Shown here: in pieces, positions 8,670-16,099 of the stretch | How positions within the stretch are numbered: the first letter of the stretch is position 1 | Layout of the letters: every line of letters starts with the position of its first letter | Assembly: GCA_963807005.1 (NCBI GenBank) | Contig: CAWDZK010000002.1 | Coordinates: 1 to 64,000 of the forward strand | DNA: 64,000 nt | Source: CAWDZK01 sp963807005 | GTDB taxonomy: Bacteria > Actinomycetota > Actinomycetes > JACCUZ01 | Reading direction: 5' to 3' | Program-made: the position numbers and the translations under genes | Notes under the pieces: generated by a model | What the model was told of the DNA's origin: nothing | Database searches by the model: none | What the model saw: only the letters and a program-made list of their open reading frames with translations

Positions 8670-9782
8670 TCACTGCGGGTCGTGCGTCGGCTGCCCCCCG
8701 ACGAAGGTGGCGAGCACGTCGCCCTCGTCGTCGAGAACGGCGATGTCCGCCTGGGAGCCGGGGTGCAGCCGACCGAGGTCGTGGCGGCCGAGGAGGTCGG
8801 CCGGGCGGCTGGTCGCGGCCGCCACCGCGTCGGCGAAGCCCGCACCGGCGTCCTGCGCGAGCCGGACGGCCCGGTGCAGCCGCAGCACGCTGCCGGCCAG
8901 CCCGCCTGCCTCGTTGCGCGCCACGCCGTCGGCGACGGTCACGCCGACATCACCCAGCCGGTAGCGCCCGTCGGGCGCGCTAGCGCCGCACATCGCGTCG
9001 GTCACCAGCACGAACCGCGACCGGGCAGCCGCGATGACCAGCGCCGCCGTCTCGGGGGCGAGGTGCACGAGGTCGCAGATCATCTGCACGGCGACGTCCC
9101 GCCGGGCCAGCGCGACCCCGGCCAGCCCGGGCTCACGCGAGGTCGGCGCGGTCATGCCGTTGAAGACGTGCGTCACCGTCCGGGCACCGGCGTCGAAGCC
9201 GGCCTGGGCAGCCACGGAGTCCGCGTCGCTGTGGCCCAGGGCCACCAGTATCCCTCGGGCACTCAGCCAGGTGACCAGGTCAAGCGCGCCGGCGAGCTCG
9301 GGAGCGAGTGTGAGGCCGACCACCGGGCCGGCCGCGATCAGGCGCTGCACGAGGGGGAGGTCCGGCTCGCGGAGGTGCGCGGGCGGATGGGTCCCGTTGC
9401 GCGCCGGGGAGAGGAACGGGCCCTCCAGGTGGGCGCCGAGACATCTCGCGGCGCCCGGCTGGCCGGCACCGGCCACCTCGGCCGCCACCCGCAGCGCCCG
9501 GGCGGACGCGTCCTCGGGCGCGGTGATGAGGTTCGCCACGAACGAGGTGACGCCGTCCCGGGCCATCGCCCGCGCCGCGACCGCCCACTCCTCCGCCGGT
9601 GCGGTGAGGAAGTCCACGCCGGCGTAGCCGTTGACCTGCAGGTCGACCAGGCCGGGGACGGCGGTGCCCCGCCCGCCCGAGGTCGCGAGTCCGACGGCCG
9701 CGACGACGCCGTCCTCGACGCCGACGTCGCCCGGCACCAGCACGCCCTCGACGACGGCCTGCTGCACGCCGAGCCGCCTCAC
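8670..9782 (-). CDS. nagA: N-acetylglucosamine-6-phosphate deacetylase
   Basis: A 370-residue amidohydrolase that converts GlcNAc-6-P to GlcN-6-P plus acetate in the cytoplasm. Visible motifs are PGLVDLQVNGYAGVDF, the metal-binding HLEGPFLSPARNGTHP, GHSDAD, the TVTHVFNGM loop with its His, and the catalytic Asp in LVTDAM. The C-terminal RPADLLGRHDLGRLHPGSQADI strand is standard for the family. The start is the GTG at 9782, which overlaps the stop of nagZ by 4 bp. The open frame extends far upstream, but that part is out-of-frame nagZ. It works with the upstream hexosaminidase in amino-sugar or peptidoglycan recycling. Confidence 0.95.
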   Translation of the reverse strand: MRRLGVQQAVVEGVLVPGDVGVEDGVVAAVGLATSGGRGTAVPGLVDLQVNGYAGVDFLTAPAEEWAVAARAMARDGVTSFVANLITAPEDASARALRVAAEVAGAGQPGAARCLGAHLEGPFLSPARNGTHPPAHLREPDLPLVQRLIAAGPVVGLTLAPELAGALDLVTWLSARGILVALGHSDADSVAAQAGFDAGARTVTHVFNGMTAPTSREPGLAGVALARRDVAVQMICDLVHLAPETAALVIAAARSRFVLVTDAMCGASAPDGRYRLGDVGVTVADGVARNEAGGLAGSVLRLHRAVRLAQDAGAGFADAVAAATSRPADLLGRHDLGRLHPGSQADIAVLDDEGDVLATFVGGQPTHDPQ

Positions 9783-11233
9783 CGCGTCCCGCCCGACAGC
9801 ATGGTCTCGAGGGCGTCGCCGGTGACCCGTCCCGCCCCGTAGGTCGACACGACCGACGCCCCGGGCAGCGGCACGTCCCCGGGCCAGCCCATCTCCACGG
9901 TCACCAGGTCGGGCCGCGCGGCCGCGATCGCCCTGAGCCGGTCGAGCACCCAGGGATGCCGCGCGGCATCCCGAACCAGGGCGACGACCGGCCGCTCGGC
10001 GGCCGGCGAGACGAGCCGCCGCACCGGGTCGTCCTCGACGACGTCGACCCGCTCGCCGCACACGCTGCCGTCGAGCGGCAGCCCCCAGGGCGTACCGTCG
10101 GCGACCGGGCTGCGGCTGGTGACGAACCGGAGCACCGTCGCGCCGCGCAGGGGCGGCGGCGTCCCGGTGACGCGGATCGCGGCGCGTGCCGCGCGGCCGG
10201 CCGCCTCGCCGTCGGGTGCGGTGGCCGTGGCGGCGGCGCGCAGCCGCCGCGCGTGCTCGCTCGCGCGCTCGACCCGCCCGGCGGCCGCGACCAGCCGCGT
10301 CTCGGGCAGCACACCGGAGCGGACGGCGTCGACGACGGCCGCCACCACCGCCAGGTGCAGCTCCGCGTCCTTGTCAGCACCGAGGCAGACCAGGTCGCAG
10401 CCGGCGGCCAGCGCCCGGACGGCGATGGCCGGGACGTCGCCGAGCCGGCCGGCGCCGCGCATGTCCAGCGCGTCGCTGACGAGCAGCCCGTCGAAGCCGA
10501 GCTCGTCGCGCAGCACCGCGACGACCGTGGGCGACACCGTCGCGGGCAGCCGTCGGTCGAGGGCGGGGAGCAGCAGGTGCCCGGCCATCACCGCGAGAGT
10601 CCCCGCGGCGACCGCGGCCGCGAACGGGACGAGCTCACGCTCCCGCAGGGTGGCCGGCGACGCGGCGACGACGGGCAGGGCGTGGTGCGAGTCGACCGCC
10701 GTGTCGCCGTGCCCCGGGAAGTGCTTCACGCACGCCCCGACCCCGGCGGACTGCAGGCCGGCGACGTAGGCCGCGGCGTGCCGGGAGACCAGCCCCGGGT
10801 CGGCGCCGAAGCTGCGCACCCCGACGACCGGGTTGCGCGGGTCGGAGGCGATGTCGACGACCGGCGCGAGGTCGAGGTCGACGCCGGCGGCGCGGAGCTC
10901 GGCGCCGATCGCGCGGGCGACGAGCTCGGTGAGGCCGACGTCGTCGACCGCGCCCAGCGCAGCGTTGCCGGGGTACGGCGAGCCGTCGGCGTGGTGCAGC
11001 CGGGTGACGTCGCCGCCCTCCTCGTCGGTGGCCACCAGCAGGTCGGGGGACCGGGCGTGCAGATCGGCTGTCAGTCGCGCGAGGTCACCGTCGGTGCCGA
11101 CGTTGGAGCCGAACAGGCAGACCGAGCCGAGGCCGCCGTCGAGCATCCGGGCCAGCCAGGGCGGCAGGTCCGGTCCGGCGAAGGAGCCCATGACGACCCG
11201 GCGCGCCAGCACGTCGAGATCGGGGCTGCCCAC
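9779..11233 (-). CDS. nagZ: Beta-N-acetylhexosaminidase, glycoside hydrolase family 3 (NagZ-like)
   Basis: A GH3 enzyme of about 484 residues. It has VATDEEGGDVTRL, the general acid/base His loop KHFPGHGDTAVDSHHALP, and the nucleophile Asp in LLVSDALDM. It releases GlcNAc from muropeptides or chitin fragments. There is no signal peptide, so it is cytoplasmic and fits recycling together with the coupled nagA. A C-terminal extension of about 130 residues beyond the catalytic barrel resembles the alpha/beta domain of longer actinobacterial GH3 members. A TACGGT box lies 7 bp before the GTG at 11233, suggesting leaderless initiation there. A GTG at 11239 is too close to the box to be the start of that transcript but could be used otherwise. 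Confidence 0.92.
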   Translation of the reverse strand: MGSPDLDVLARRVVMGSFAGPDLPPWLARMLDGGLGSVCLFGSNVGTDGDLARLTADLHARSPDLLVATDEEGGDVTRLHHADGSPYPGNAALGAVDDVGLTELVARAIGAELRAAGVDLDLAPVVDIASDPRNPVVGVRSFGADPGLVSRHAAAYVAGLQSAGVGACVKHFPGHGDTAVDSHHALPVVAASPATLRERELVPFAAAVAAGTLAVMAGHLLLPALDRRLPATVSPTVVAVLRDELGFDGLLVSDALDMRGAGRLGDVPAIAVRALAAGCDLVCLGADKDAELHLAVVAAVVDAVRSGVLPETRLVAAAGRVERASEHARRLRAAATATAPDGEAAGRAARAAIRVTGTPPPLRGATVLRFVTSRSPVADGTPWGLPLDGSVCGERVDVVEDDPVRRLVSPAAERPVVALVRDAARHPWVLDRLRAIAAARPDLVTVEMGWPGDVPLPGASVVSTYGAGRVTGDALETMLSGGTR

Positions 11234-11267
11234 CCGCACGACCGTAGCGGCGGTGCCGCCGGACGAC

Positions 11268-11299
11268 GAAGGCCCCCGTCGCGGACGACGGGGGCCTTC
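11268..11299 (-). terminator. Intrinsic-type hairpin after the cold-shock gene
   Basis: A perfect 13-bp stem (11268-11280 with 11287-11299) and a 6-nt loop, just downstream of the csp stop codon at 11312. No T-run follows, as is common for hairpin terminators in high-GC actinobacteria. It separates csp from nagZ on the same strand. Confidence 0.75.
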
Positions 11300-11311
11300 G
11301 GGTGTCTGAGG

Positions 11312-11515
11312 TCAGACGGGGCGGACGGACTCCGCCTGCGGGCCGCGCTGGCCCTGGGTGATGTCGAACTCCACGCGCTGGTTCTCGTCGAGCGACTTGT
11401 AGCCGTCGCCCTGGATTGCCGAGAAGTGCACGAAGACGTCGGCGCCGCCGCCGTCCTGCGCGATGAAACCGAAGCCCTTCTCAGCGTTGAACCACTTCAC
11501 GGTGCCCTGAGCCAT
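11312..11515 (-). CDS. Cold-shock protein, CspA family
   Basis: A 67-residue OB-fold protein. It contains both RNA-binding motifs, RNP1 (KGFGFIAQDGG) and RNP2 (VFVHFSAI), after the standard MAQGTVKWFNAEKGFG start. It binds single-stranded RNA or DNA and melts structure. The ATG at 11515 has an AGGAGA ribosome-binding site. In-frame upstream codons would give a non-homologous leader and are leader RNA rather than protein. The ~150 bp upstream carry a hairpin and a dyad typical of a regulated csp leader. Confidence 0.97.
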   Translation of the reverse strand: MAQGTVKWFNAEKGFGFIAQDGGGADVFVHFSAIQGDGYKSLDENQRVEFDITQGQRGPQAESVRPV

Positions 11516-11615
11516 GTGCTGTCTCCTTGTAATGAACGGTCGAGAACGCGAACTGTGCGGACTCGGGCTGCTCGTGGACCGTTCTGCGGCCCGACATTGG
11601 TCGGGGTACAGAAAG

Positions 11616-11642
11616 GCCCGCGGTGTCTGAAAATCCGCGGGC
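11616..11642 (-). promoter_or_regulatory. Stem-loop in the cold-shock gene leader
   Basis: A perfect 8-bp inverted repeat, GCCCGCGG / CCGCGGGC, with an 11-nt A/T-rich loop. It sits about 100 bp upstream of the csp start codon, so it is probably in the 5' untranslated region. On the transcript it is followed by a short U-rich stretch (UUUCUG). It may act as a leader attenuator or RNA thermosensor, but that role is inferred only. Confidence 0.5.
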
Positions 11643-11660
11643 GTCAGAAACGTTCGGGGA

Positions 11661-11716
11661 GATGCACACTGCAACCAGGAACGACGGTATCAGCAGATCG
11701 GCCCGGAGTGTGCATC
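11661..11716. promoter_or_regulatory. Widely spaced perfect dyad between csp and the S4 gene
   Basis: GATGCACACT at 11661-11670 is repeated as its exact reverse complement AGTGTGCATC at 11707-11716. The spacing of 36 bp is longer than a simple hairpin terminator needs. It lies upstream of csp and just past the end of the S4 gene, so it could be an operator pair for csp or a long-range hairpin. Confidence 0.4.
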
Positions 11717-11728
11717 CGAGCGCTCCGA

Positions 11729-11932
11729 TCAGGTCAGGGCGAGCCGCTGACCGGCTGCCTCGACCACGTCACCGACGGCGAGCTGACGTCCCCGGCGGGT
11801 CTCGACCTGGCCGTTGACACGCACGTCCCCGGACGTCAGCAGCGCCCGGGCGGCGCCGCCGGACTCCACCAGACCGGCCAGCTTGAGCAGCTGCCCGAGG
11901 CGGATGCCCGGCTCCCCCACCTCGACGTCCAT
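11729..11932 (-). CDS. Small S4-domain RNA-binding protein (YbcJ-like)
   Basis: A 67-residue protein that is essentially a single S4 RNA-binding domain. It reads IRLGQLLKLAGLVESGGAARALLTSGDVRVNGQVETRRGRQLAVGDVV in outline, with the classical 'G-x-A-x-x-x-(I/L)-x-x-G-x-V-x-V-N-G' core. Relatives are the stand-alone YbcJ/RlbA-like proteins, which may bind ribosomal RNA. The ATG at 11932 gives the usual length. It lies downstream of the flavoprotein gene on the same strand with a 32-bp gap. Confidence 0.88.
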   Translation of the reverse strand: MDVEVGEPGIRLGQLLKLAGLVESGGAARALLTSGDVRVNGQVETRRGRQLAVGDVVEAAGQRLALT

Positions 11933-11964
11933 GCCGGCAAACTACGACACACCCGACCTGCGGA

Positions 11965-13098
11965 TCAGCGGATCAGCGCCCGGCCGAGCCCGCCGAGCAG
12001 GCGCGGCCCGAGCAGCCCGCGGCCCAGCCCCAGCTCGACCAGGTCGTCGAAGACCCGCTGGTCCCGCTGGGCGGCCAGGACGCCCGCCCGGACCACCCGG
12101 TGGCTGCGGGCCAGGCGGGCTGCGACGTCGGTGTGCCGCAGGTGCCGGCCCAGCGCGGCGCGCAGGGCGGTGCGGTAGGCGCGTCCCGGGTCTCCCGGAT
12201 CCGCCCGGCCGTCCGCGGCGCCCACCGCCGCCTCCCCCGCGAGGGCACCGGACAGGACGGCGTAGTAGATGCCCTCACCTGTCATCGGGTTCACCAGCGA
12301 CAGCGCGTCACCGGCGAGCAGCAGTCGGCCGTCGGGCTGGCGCGGACGACCGGACGACAGCGGCAGGCGGTGAGCCCGCCAGCGGGTCGCCCCGGTGGAG
12401 CAGCCCGGCAGCAGGAGGTCCAGCCGGTCGAGCAGGTGCCGCCGGGTCGGGCGCGGTCCCCCGGCGAGCAGCTCGCCGTAGCCGACGTTGGCCCGGCCGT
12501 CCCCGACCGGGAAGGACCACGCGTACGCCGGCCAGCCCACCGGGGCGAACACGATGGCCTGCTCGGCCGCGAGGTCCGGCCGCACCGGCGCGTAGCCACG
12601 GATCGCGACCGCGACGGTCCCTGCGAGCGGCGGCGCGGCACCGGCCAGGGCCCGGGTGACGCCGTTCGCCCCGTCGGCGCCGACGACGACGCGCGCCCGT
12701 TCCCCGTCGACGACGACGTGGTCGGCCCGGACGTCGAGCGAGCGGACCCGGGCGCGGCGCAGGACCGCGCCGGCGCCCACCGCCGCCCGGACCAGGCGGG
12801 CGTCGAGGTCGGTCCGGGGCACGACGTAGGCCGGTCGCCGCATCCGTGCAGCGACGTACGGCCCGGCGGGGAACCCCAGCCGAAGGAGGTCGACGGGCAC
12901 GTCGCGGTCCCCGAGGTCCACGCCCAGCCCGGCCAGGACGTCGACCGCGTGCGGGGCCACGCCGTCGCCGCAGGCCTTGTCCCGCGGGAAGGCGTCGCGG
13001 TCGAGCAGCAGGACCCGCGCGTGCGGGCGGCGCCGCAGCGCGGCGACCGCGGCAGCCGCGCCGGCCGGGCCGGCGCCGACCACCGCCACGTCCCACAT
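11965..13098 (-). CDS. FAD-dependent geranylgeranyl reductase family oxidoreductase
   Basis: A 377-residue flavoprotein. The N-terminal dinucleotide-binding motif VAVVGAGPAGAAAA is followed by LLLDRDAFPRDKACGDGVAP, the PxYxW-like substrate loop region, and the second FAD motif LLLAGDALSLVNPMTGEGIYYAVLSG. This arrangement matches the geranylgeranyl reductase/ChlP-type family, which saturates prenyl chains such as the menaquinone tail or lipid precursors. The substrate here cannot be told. The ATG at 13098 has a GACACT box 7 bp upstream, so it may be leaderless. The gene is divergent from the secretion-type cassette that starts at 13232. Confidence 0.88.
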   Translation of the reverse strand: MWDVAVVGAGPAGAAAAVAALRRRPHARVLLLDRDAFPRDKACGDGVAPHAVDVLAGLGVDLGDRDVPVDLLRLGFPAGPYVAARMRRPAYVVPRTDLDARLVRAAVGAGAVLRRARVRSLDVRADHVVVDGERARVVVGADGANGVTRALAGAAPPLAGTVAVAIRGYAPVRPDLAAEQAIVFAPVGWPAYAWSFPVGDGRANVGYGELLAGGPRPTRRHLLDRLDLLLPGCSTGATRWRAHRLPLSSGRPRQPDGRLLLAGDALSLVNPMTGEGIYYAVLSGALAGEAAVGAADGRADPGDPGRAYRTALRAALGRHLRHTDVAARLARSHRVVRAGVLAAQRDQRVFDDLVELGLGRGLLGPRLLGGLGRALIR

Positions 13099-13231
13099 GA
13101 CCGCCAGTGTCGCCCGCCCGCCGCCGCGGCGCCTCGCGGCGGCTGTGGACAACCCCTTCCTGGGCGCCGGCAGCGGAAGCCCCTGTGGACGGCGCCTGCG
13201 AGCAGGTCCGGCCCGCGGCAGCCTGGGGCAG

Positions 13232-13489
13232 GTGCAGATCGACGTGGACACCGAGGAGCTGACCGGCGTCGCGGGCGCCGTACGGCAGGCCGCGGCCGCC
13301 GTCGGCGGTCTGGTGCTGCCCCGGGCGCCCGACCCCGAGAGCGTGGCGGCCGGCGACGCGCTCCGCATGCTGCTGCGGGTCGTGGACGAGCAGCGTCACG
13401 ACCTGTCCGCCGCCCTGCTCGGCGCGGCGGTCCTGGTCGAGGCGGCGGCCGCCGACTACGCGCGCGCCGAGGCGCGGGCCGCGCCATGA
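13232..13489 (+). CDS. Small helical protein, type VII secretion target-like (EspC-type)
   Basis: An 85-residue Ala-rich helical protein starting VQIDVDTEELTGVAGAVRQAAAAVGGL. An acidic 'I-x-V-D-x-x-x-L' start followed by an amphipathic helix, a short break and a second helix resembles the EspC-like 'type VII secretion target' family. It has no signal peptide. The GTG at 13232 is chosen as the first start after the divergent promoter region, and a GTG at 13244 is possible. The stop overlaps the ATG of the next gene by 4 bp, so the two form one transcriptional and probably functional unit. No ESX core genes are in the window. Confidence 0.55.
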   Translation: MQIDVDTEELTGVAGAVRQAAAAVGGLVLPRAPDPESVAAGDALRMLLRVVDEQRHDLSAALLGAAVLVEAAAADYARAEARAAP

Positions 13490-14364
13490 CCACGTACGAC
13501 GACCCGCTGCTCGGGCCTCCGCTGCCGCGCGACGACCCTGCGGACACGGCCCCGCTCGCCGGGCACCTCCGGCTGCTCGCGGACCGGCTGGGCGTCCAGG
13601 GCGCCCGGGTCGCTGCCATGGTCGGCGTCGGCCGGTGGTCGGGGGTGGCCTCCGCCGCGGCCGACCGTCGGCTCGGCGGGTGCGGGCTGGTGCTGCGGCT
13701 GGAGCAGGCGCGGTTGCGGCAGGCGGCCGACGCGGTCGAGACCTTCAGCCGGCAGGTGCGGCTGTCGCGAGACGCCGCCGACGACGCGCGGCGGCTGGTC
13801 GCCGCCGCGCGGGCGGCCCAGACGCGGGCGGACCTGCTGGACCCCGCCGCCGCACGCAGCCGCGACGCCGGAGCCCTCGGGCGTCGGCCGGACGGTTCGC
13901 TCTACGCCCCGGACGCGGTGGGGCTGCTCGATCGGGCCCGCGCCCGGGCCGTCGAGGCGTGCACGACGTACGACCGGGCGGCCGCCGAGCTCACTACCGC
14001 GTTGACGTCGCTCTCCGGGCGCCGGGTCCTCCGCCAGCACGTCGACGGCCGGCTGGCACTGGACCTCGTCGCACTGGTGCCGGGCATCGGCTCTGCGGTG
14101 GTCGCCGGCGACGTTCTCCACTACGCGGCCACCGGCCAGTGGGAGCAGGTGGCGGTCACCGCCGCGTCCGCGGTGCCCGGTCCGGTCGGCTGGGCGGTGA
14201 CCGGGGCCGGACTGGCGGGCTCGATCTCCCGCCTCGGTGACGTGACGGGCATCGAGCGGACGTCGCCGACGATCCCGGTCGTGCCGGTCAGAGCAGGCGA
14301 GCCGGCTCCGGCTCCCGGTCGGCGACGACGAAGGTCACCGCGAACATCGCCGCAGCCACCGTGA
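13486..14364 (+). CDS. WXG-motif protein with hydrophobic C-terminal half, putative secreted partner
   Basis: A 292-residue protein coupled by ATGA to the small helical gene before it. The first ~180 residues are Ala/Arg-rich helices with Trp51-Ser-Gly53 (GRWSGVASAAADRRL). This is the WxG turn followed by an alanine helix, as in WXG100-type proteins. Residues ~195-255 are hydrophobic and Gly-rich (LDLVALVPGIGSAVVAGDVL, then PGPVGWAVTGAGLAGS), like the 'pre-toxin' or membrane-active region of polymorphic toxins. The final ~30 residues are low complexity and overlap a convergent gene by 77 bp. No enzymatic toxin domain is recognisable. I infer, with moderate confidence, a type VII-type exported pair. 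Confidence 0.55.
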   Translation: MTTYDDPLLGPPLPRDDPADTAPLAGHLRLLADRLGVQGARVAAMVGVGRWSGVASAAADRRLGGCGLVLRLEQARLRQAADAVETFSRQVRLSRDAADDARRLVAAARAAQTRADLLDPAAARSRDAGALGRRPDGSLYAPDAVGLLDRARARAVEACTTYDRAAAELTTALTSLSGRRVLRQHVDGRLALDLVALVPGIGSAVVAGDVLHYAATGQWEQVAVTAASAVPGPVGWAVTGAGLAGSISRLGDVTGIERTSPTIPVVPVRAGEPAPAPGRRRRRSPRTSPQPP

Positions 14365-14608
14365 GCACGGCCGGCCAGGCGCCGACCGCCGTCGCGAGCA
14401 GGTGCGACAGCCCGAACAGGACGAGGAAGACGACGACGAGCACCACGGTGCGGGTCAGCCCCACCCGTCGACGCCAGCGGTCGGCGCAGATCACCAGGCC
14501 GGCAACCAGCACAGCTCCCCCGAGCGCGCGCACGCCGGTCAGGTCGGCCACGAGGTAGCCGACGACGAGGGTGAGCGCAGCCACCGGCGCGGTGGGGAAG
14601 GTGGACAC
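14288..14608 (-). CDS. Small membrane protein, three predicted helices
   Basis: A 106-residue integral membrane protein of no recognised family. Hydrophobic helices are visible at about residues 8-40 (VAALTLVVGYLVADL and LGGAVLVAGLVICA), 54-75 (VVLVVVFLVLFGLSHLLATA) and 78-95 (AVLTVAAAMFAVTFVV). An RWRRRVG basic loop lies between the second and third. The start is the GTG at 14608, with TAGCCT 6 bp upstream, consistent with leaderless initiation. It converges with the WXG-type gene and overlaps its 3' end. It is divergent from the MerR-type regulator. Confidence 0.65.
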   Translation of the reverse strand: MSTFPTAPVAALTLVVGYLVADLTGVRALGGAVLVAGLVICADRWRRRVGLTRTVVLVVVFLVLFGLSHLLATAVGAWPAVLTVAAAMFAVTFVVADREPEPARLL

Positions 14609-14679
14609 ACCTCCAGGCTATGTCGGGCCGCTCGGACGGGACGTCGACCGCCGGCAGCTCGCCGGTCCGCGGGGCGGGC

Positions 14680-14711
14680 TTGACCCGGTACCTGACTTCC
14701 AGGTTGATGAT
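14680..14711 (+). promoter_or_regulatory. MerR-type promoter/operator
   Basis: TTGACC at 14680-14685 is followed at long spacing by a weak -10 region (TGATGA, ~14706-14711). Between them lies the inverted repeat ACCTG-ACTTC-CAGGT at 14690-14704. A dyad inside an over-long 19-20-bp spacer is the hallmark of promoters twisted open by MerR regulators. The regulator's ATG follows only ~7 bp later, implying autoregulation and a near-leaderless transcript. Confidence 0.6.
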
Positions 14712-14717
14712 GGCGGC

Positions 14718-15509
14718 ATGAGAGCAGGCGAAGCGGCCGCCGGCGCCGACGTGAACCCCCAGACGCTCCGCTACTACGAACGGCGGGGCCTCATCCCCGA
14801 GCCGGAGCGCACGCCGTCGGGTTACCGCAGCTACCCCGACGAGACCGTCAGCCGGGTGCGGTTCATCAAGGCGGCCCAGGCCGTGGGCTTCAGCCTCGAC
14901 GAGGTGCAGGTGCTGCTGCACCTGGAAGCCGGACGCGTCACCGACTGCGCGGCCGCCCAGCAGCTCGCCCAGCAGAAGGTCGACGAGCTGGAGCGGCAGA
15001 TCCTCGGCATGACGGCCATGCGCGACACGCTGCGGCGCTTCGTCACCGAGTGCGACTCGGCCCGGCCACCGGGCGCCTGCCCCCTGATCAGCGAGCTCGG
15101 CTCGAGGGAGAAGGCGCGACTACCTGGGCTGCCTGCCGTTCACCCCGATCGACGCGTGGGAGACCGAACGGCAACACAACCGTGCGGGCTCCCGCGCCGC
15201 GACGGGGTCGAGGCGTGGACCAGCGCACGGCCGGGGCAGCATCCCGCCCTCCCGGGCAGGGCAGCGGCGATCGAGCTGCTGACCGTCCCGGGGTGCCCGA
15301 ACGCGGATCGGGTGCGATCCGACCTCGGCAGGGCGCTCGACCTGCTGCACCTGGACGTCCGCGTGGTGGAGCTCATCGGGGACCACCCGTCACCCACTGT
15401 CCTGGTCGACGGCAGCGACGTGGTGACCGGGCGGCCGCCCGCCTCGGGCGCGCAGTGCCGTCTCGACGTACCCACCTTCCAGCAGCTGCTGACCGCTCTC
15501 GGCGGCTGA
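14718..15509 (+). CDS. MerR-family mercury-type regulator read in-frame into a thioredoxin-like domain
   Basis: A 263-codon frame. Residues 5-75 are a MerR winged helix (NPQTLRYYERRGLIPEPERT). The sensor cysteines are Cys77, Cys112 and Cys121; the spacings of 35 and 9 equal those of the Hg(II) triad Cys82/117/126 in Tn501 MerR, and the CDSARPPGACPL loop is typical. Residues ~182-263 form a small alpha/beta domain with VPGCPNADRV (Cys193), SPTVLVDG and Cys247, like the thioredoxin-like proteins found with mercury genes. The joint (residues ~131-180) has poor codon bias in this frame. Another frame at ~15115-15190 has good bias and reads DYLGCLPFTPIDAWETE. The fusion may therefore be a deletion scar that removed the stop of merR rather than a designed two-domain protein. 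Confidence 0.75.
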   Translation: MRAGEAAAGADVNPQTLRYYERRGLIPEPERTPSGYRSYPDETVSRVRFIKAAQAVGFSLDEVQVLLHLEAGRVTDCAAAQQLAQQKVDELERQILGMTAMRDTLRRFVTECDSARPPGACPLISELGSREKARLPGLPAVHPDRRVGDRTATQPCGLPRRDGVEAWTSARPGQHPALPGRAAAIELLTVPGCPNADRVRSDLGRALDLLHLDVRVVELIGDHPSPTVLVDGSDVVTGRPPASGAQCRLDVPTFQQLLTALGG

Positions 15510-15666
15510 CGACCGGCCGACCCGAGCAGCTCGCGGCCGCGCGAACGGTCTCCGGCTCGGTCCGGTCGCGCGGGTGCATGCGGACACGGCCGGCGGCGAC
15601 GGCCGAATCCTTGCTGTGCGGCCCGTGATTGGGCACAGTTCTGCCCACCGGCGTCGGGAGGCGACG

Positions 15667-16029
15667 ATGAGCACGCTGCTCGTTCACATCACCTGCGGGC
15701 CGGAGGCCCCCACCCGCGCTGCGCTCGGCGTCCTGGTCGCCAAGGCTGCTGTCGACGAGGGCCACGAGGTCCGCGTGTTCCTGGCCGGCGACGGGGTCCA
15801 GCTGATCAGGGACGCCGTGCTGGACTCGCTCGCGGGCCTGGGCACCGGGTCCCTGCGCGAGTCCTTCGACGCGGTGGTCGCTGGTGGTGGCCGCTTCTAC
15901 GTCTCCGGCATGTCCAGCAAGGCGCGCGGCGTGGATGCCGCGGACCTCGAGGGCAAGCCGGCCGAGATGGCGATGCCGAACCGGCTGGTCCAGCTCGCGT
16001 TCGAGGCCGACCGGGTGATCACGTACTGA
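15667..16029 (+). CDS. DsrE/DsrF-like family protein
   Basis: A 120-residue protein with the DsrE-like alpha/beta fold. It has LLVHITCGPEAPTRAALGVLVAKAAVDEGHEVRVFLAGDGV at the start, then FYVSGMSSKARG, ending MPNRLVQLAFEADRVITY. DsrE relatives take part in sulfur relay, but this one lacks the C-terminal relay cysteine; only Cys10 is present. A sulfurtransferase role is therefore uncertain. The ATG at 15667 has a GGGAGG ribosome-binding site 5 bp upstream. It lies 157 bp after the mercury-type regulator on the same strand. Confidence 0.8.
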   Translation: MSTLLVHITCGPEAPTRAALGVLVAKAAVDEGHEVRVFLAGDGVQLIRDAVLDSLAGLGTGSLRESFDAVVAGGGRFYVSGMSSKARGVDAADLEGKPAEMAMPNRLVQLAFEADRVITY

Positions 16030-16099
16030 CCGCTTCGACGTCCGGGGACGGCGGAGGCCGTGAAGGACCTCACGAGTCGACGCCCACGCGGCCCGTCAG

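Noticed and set aside
8670..10061. A longer NagA starting at 10061 with a ~93-residue Arg-rich extension.
   Set aside because: The extension lies inside nagZ in another frame, and the GTG at 9782 overlapping the nagZ stop gives the family's normal length.
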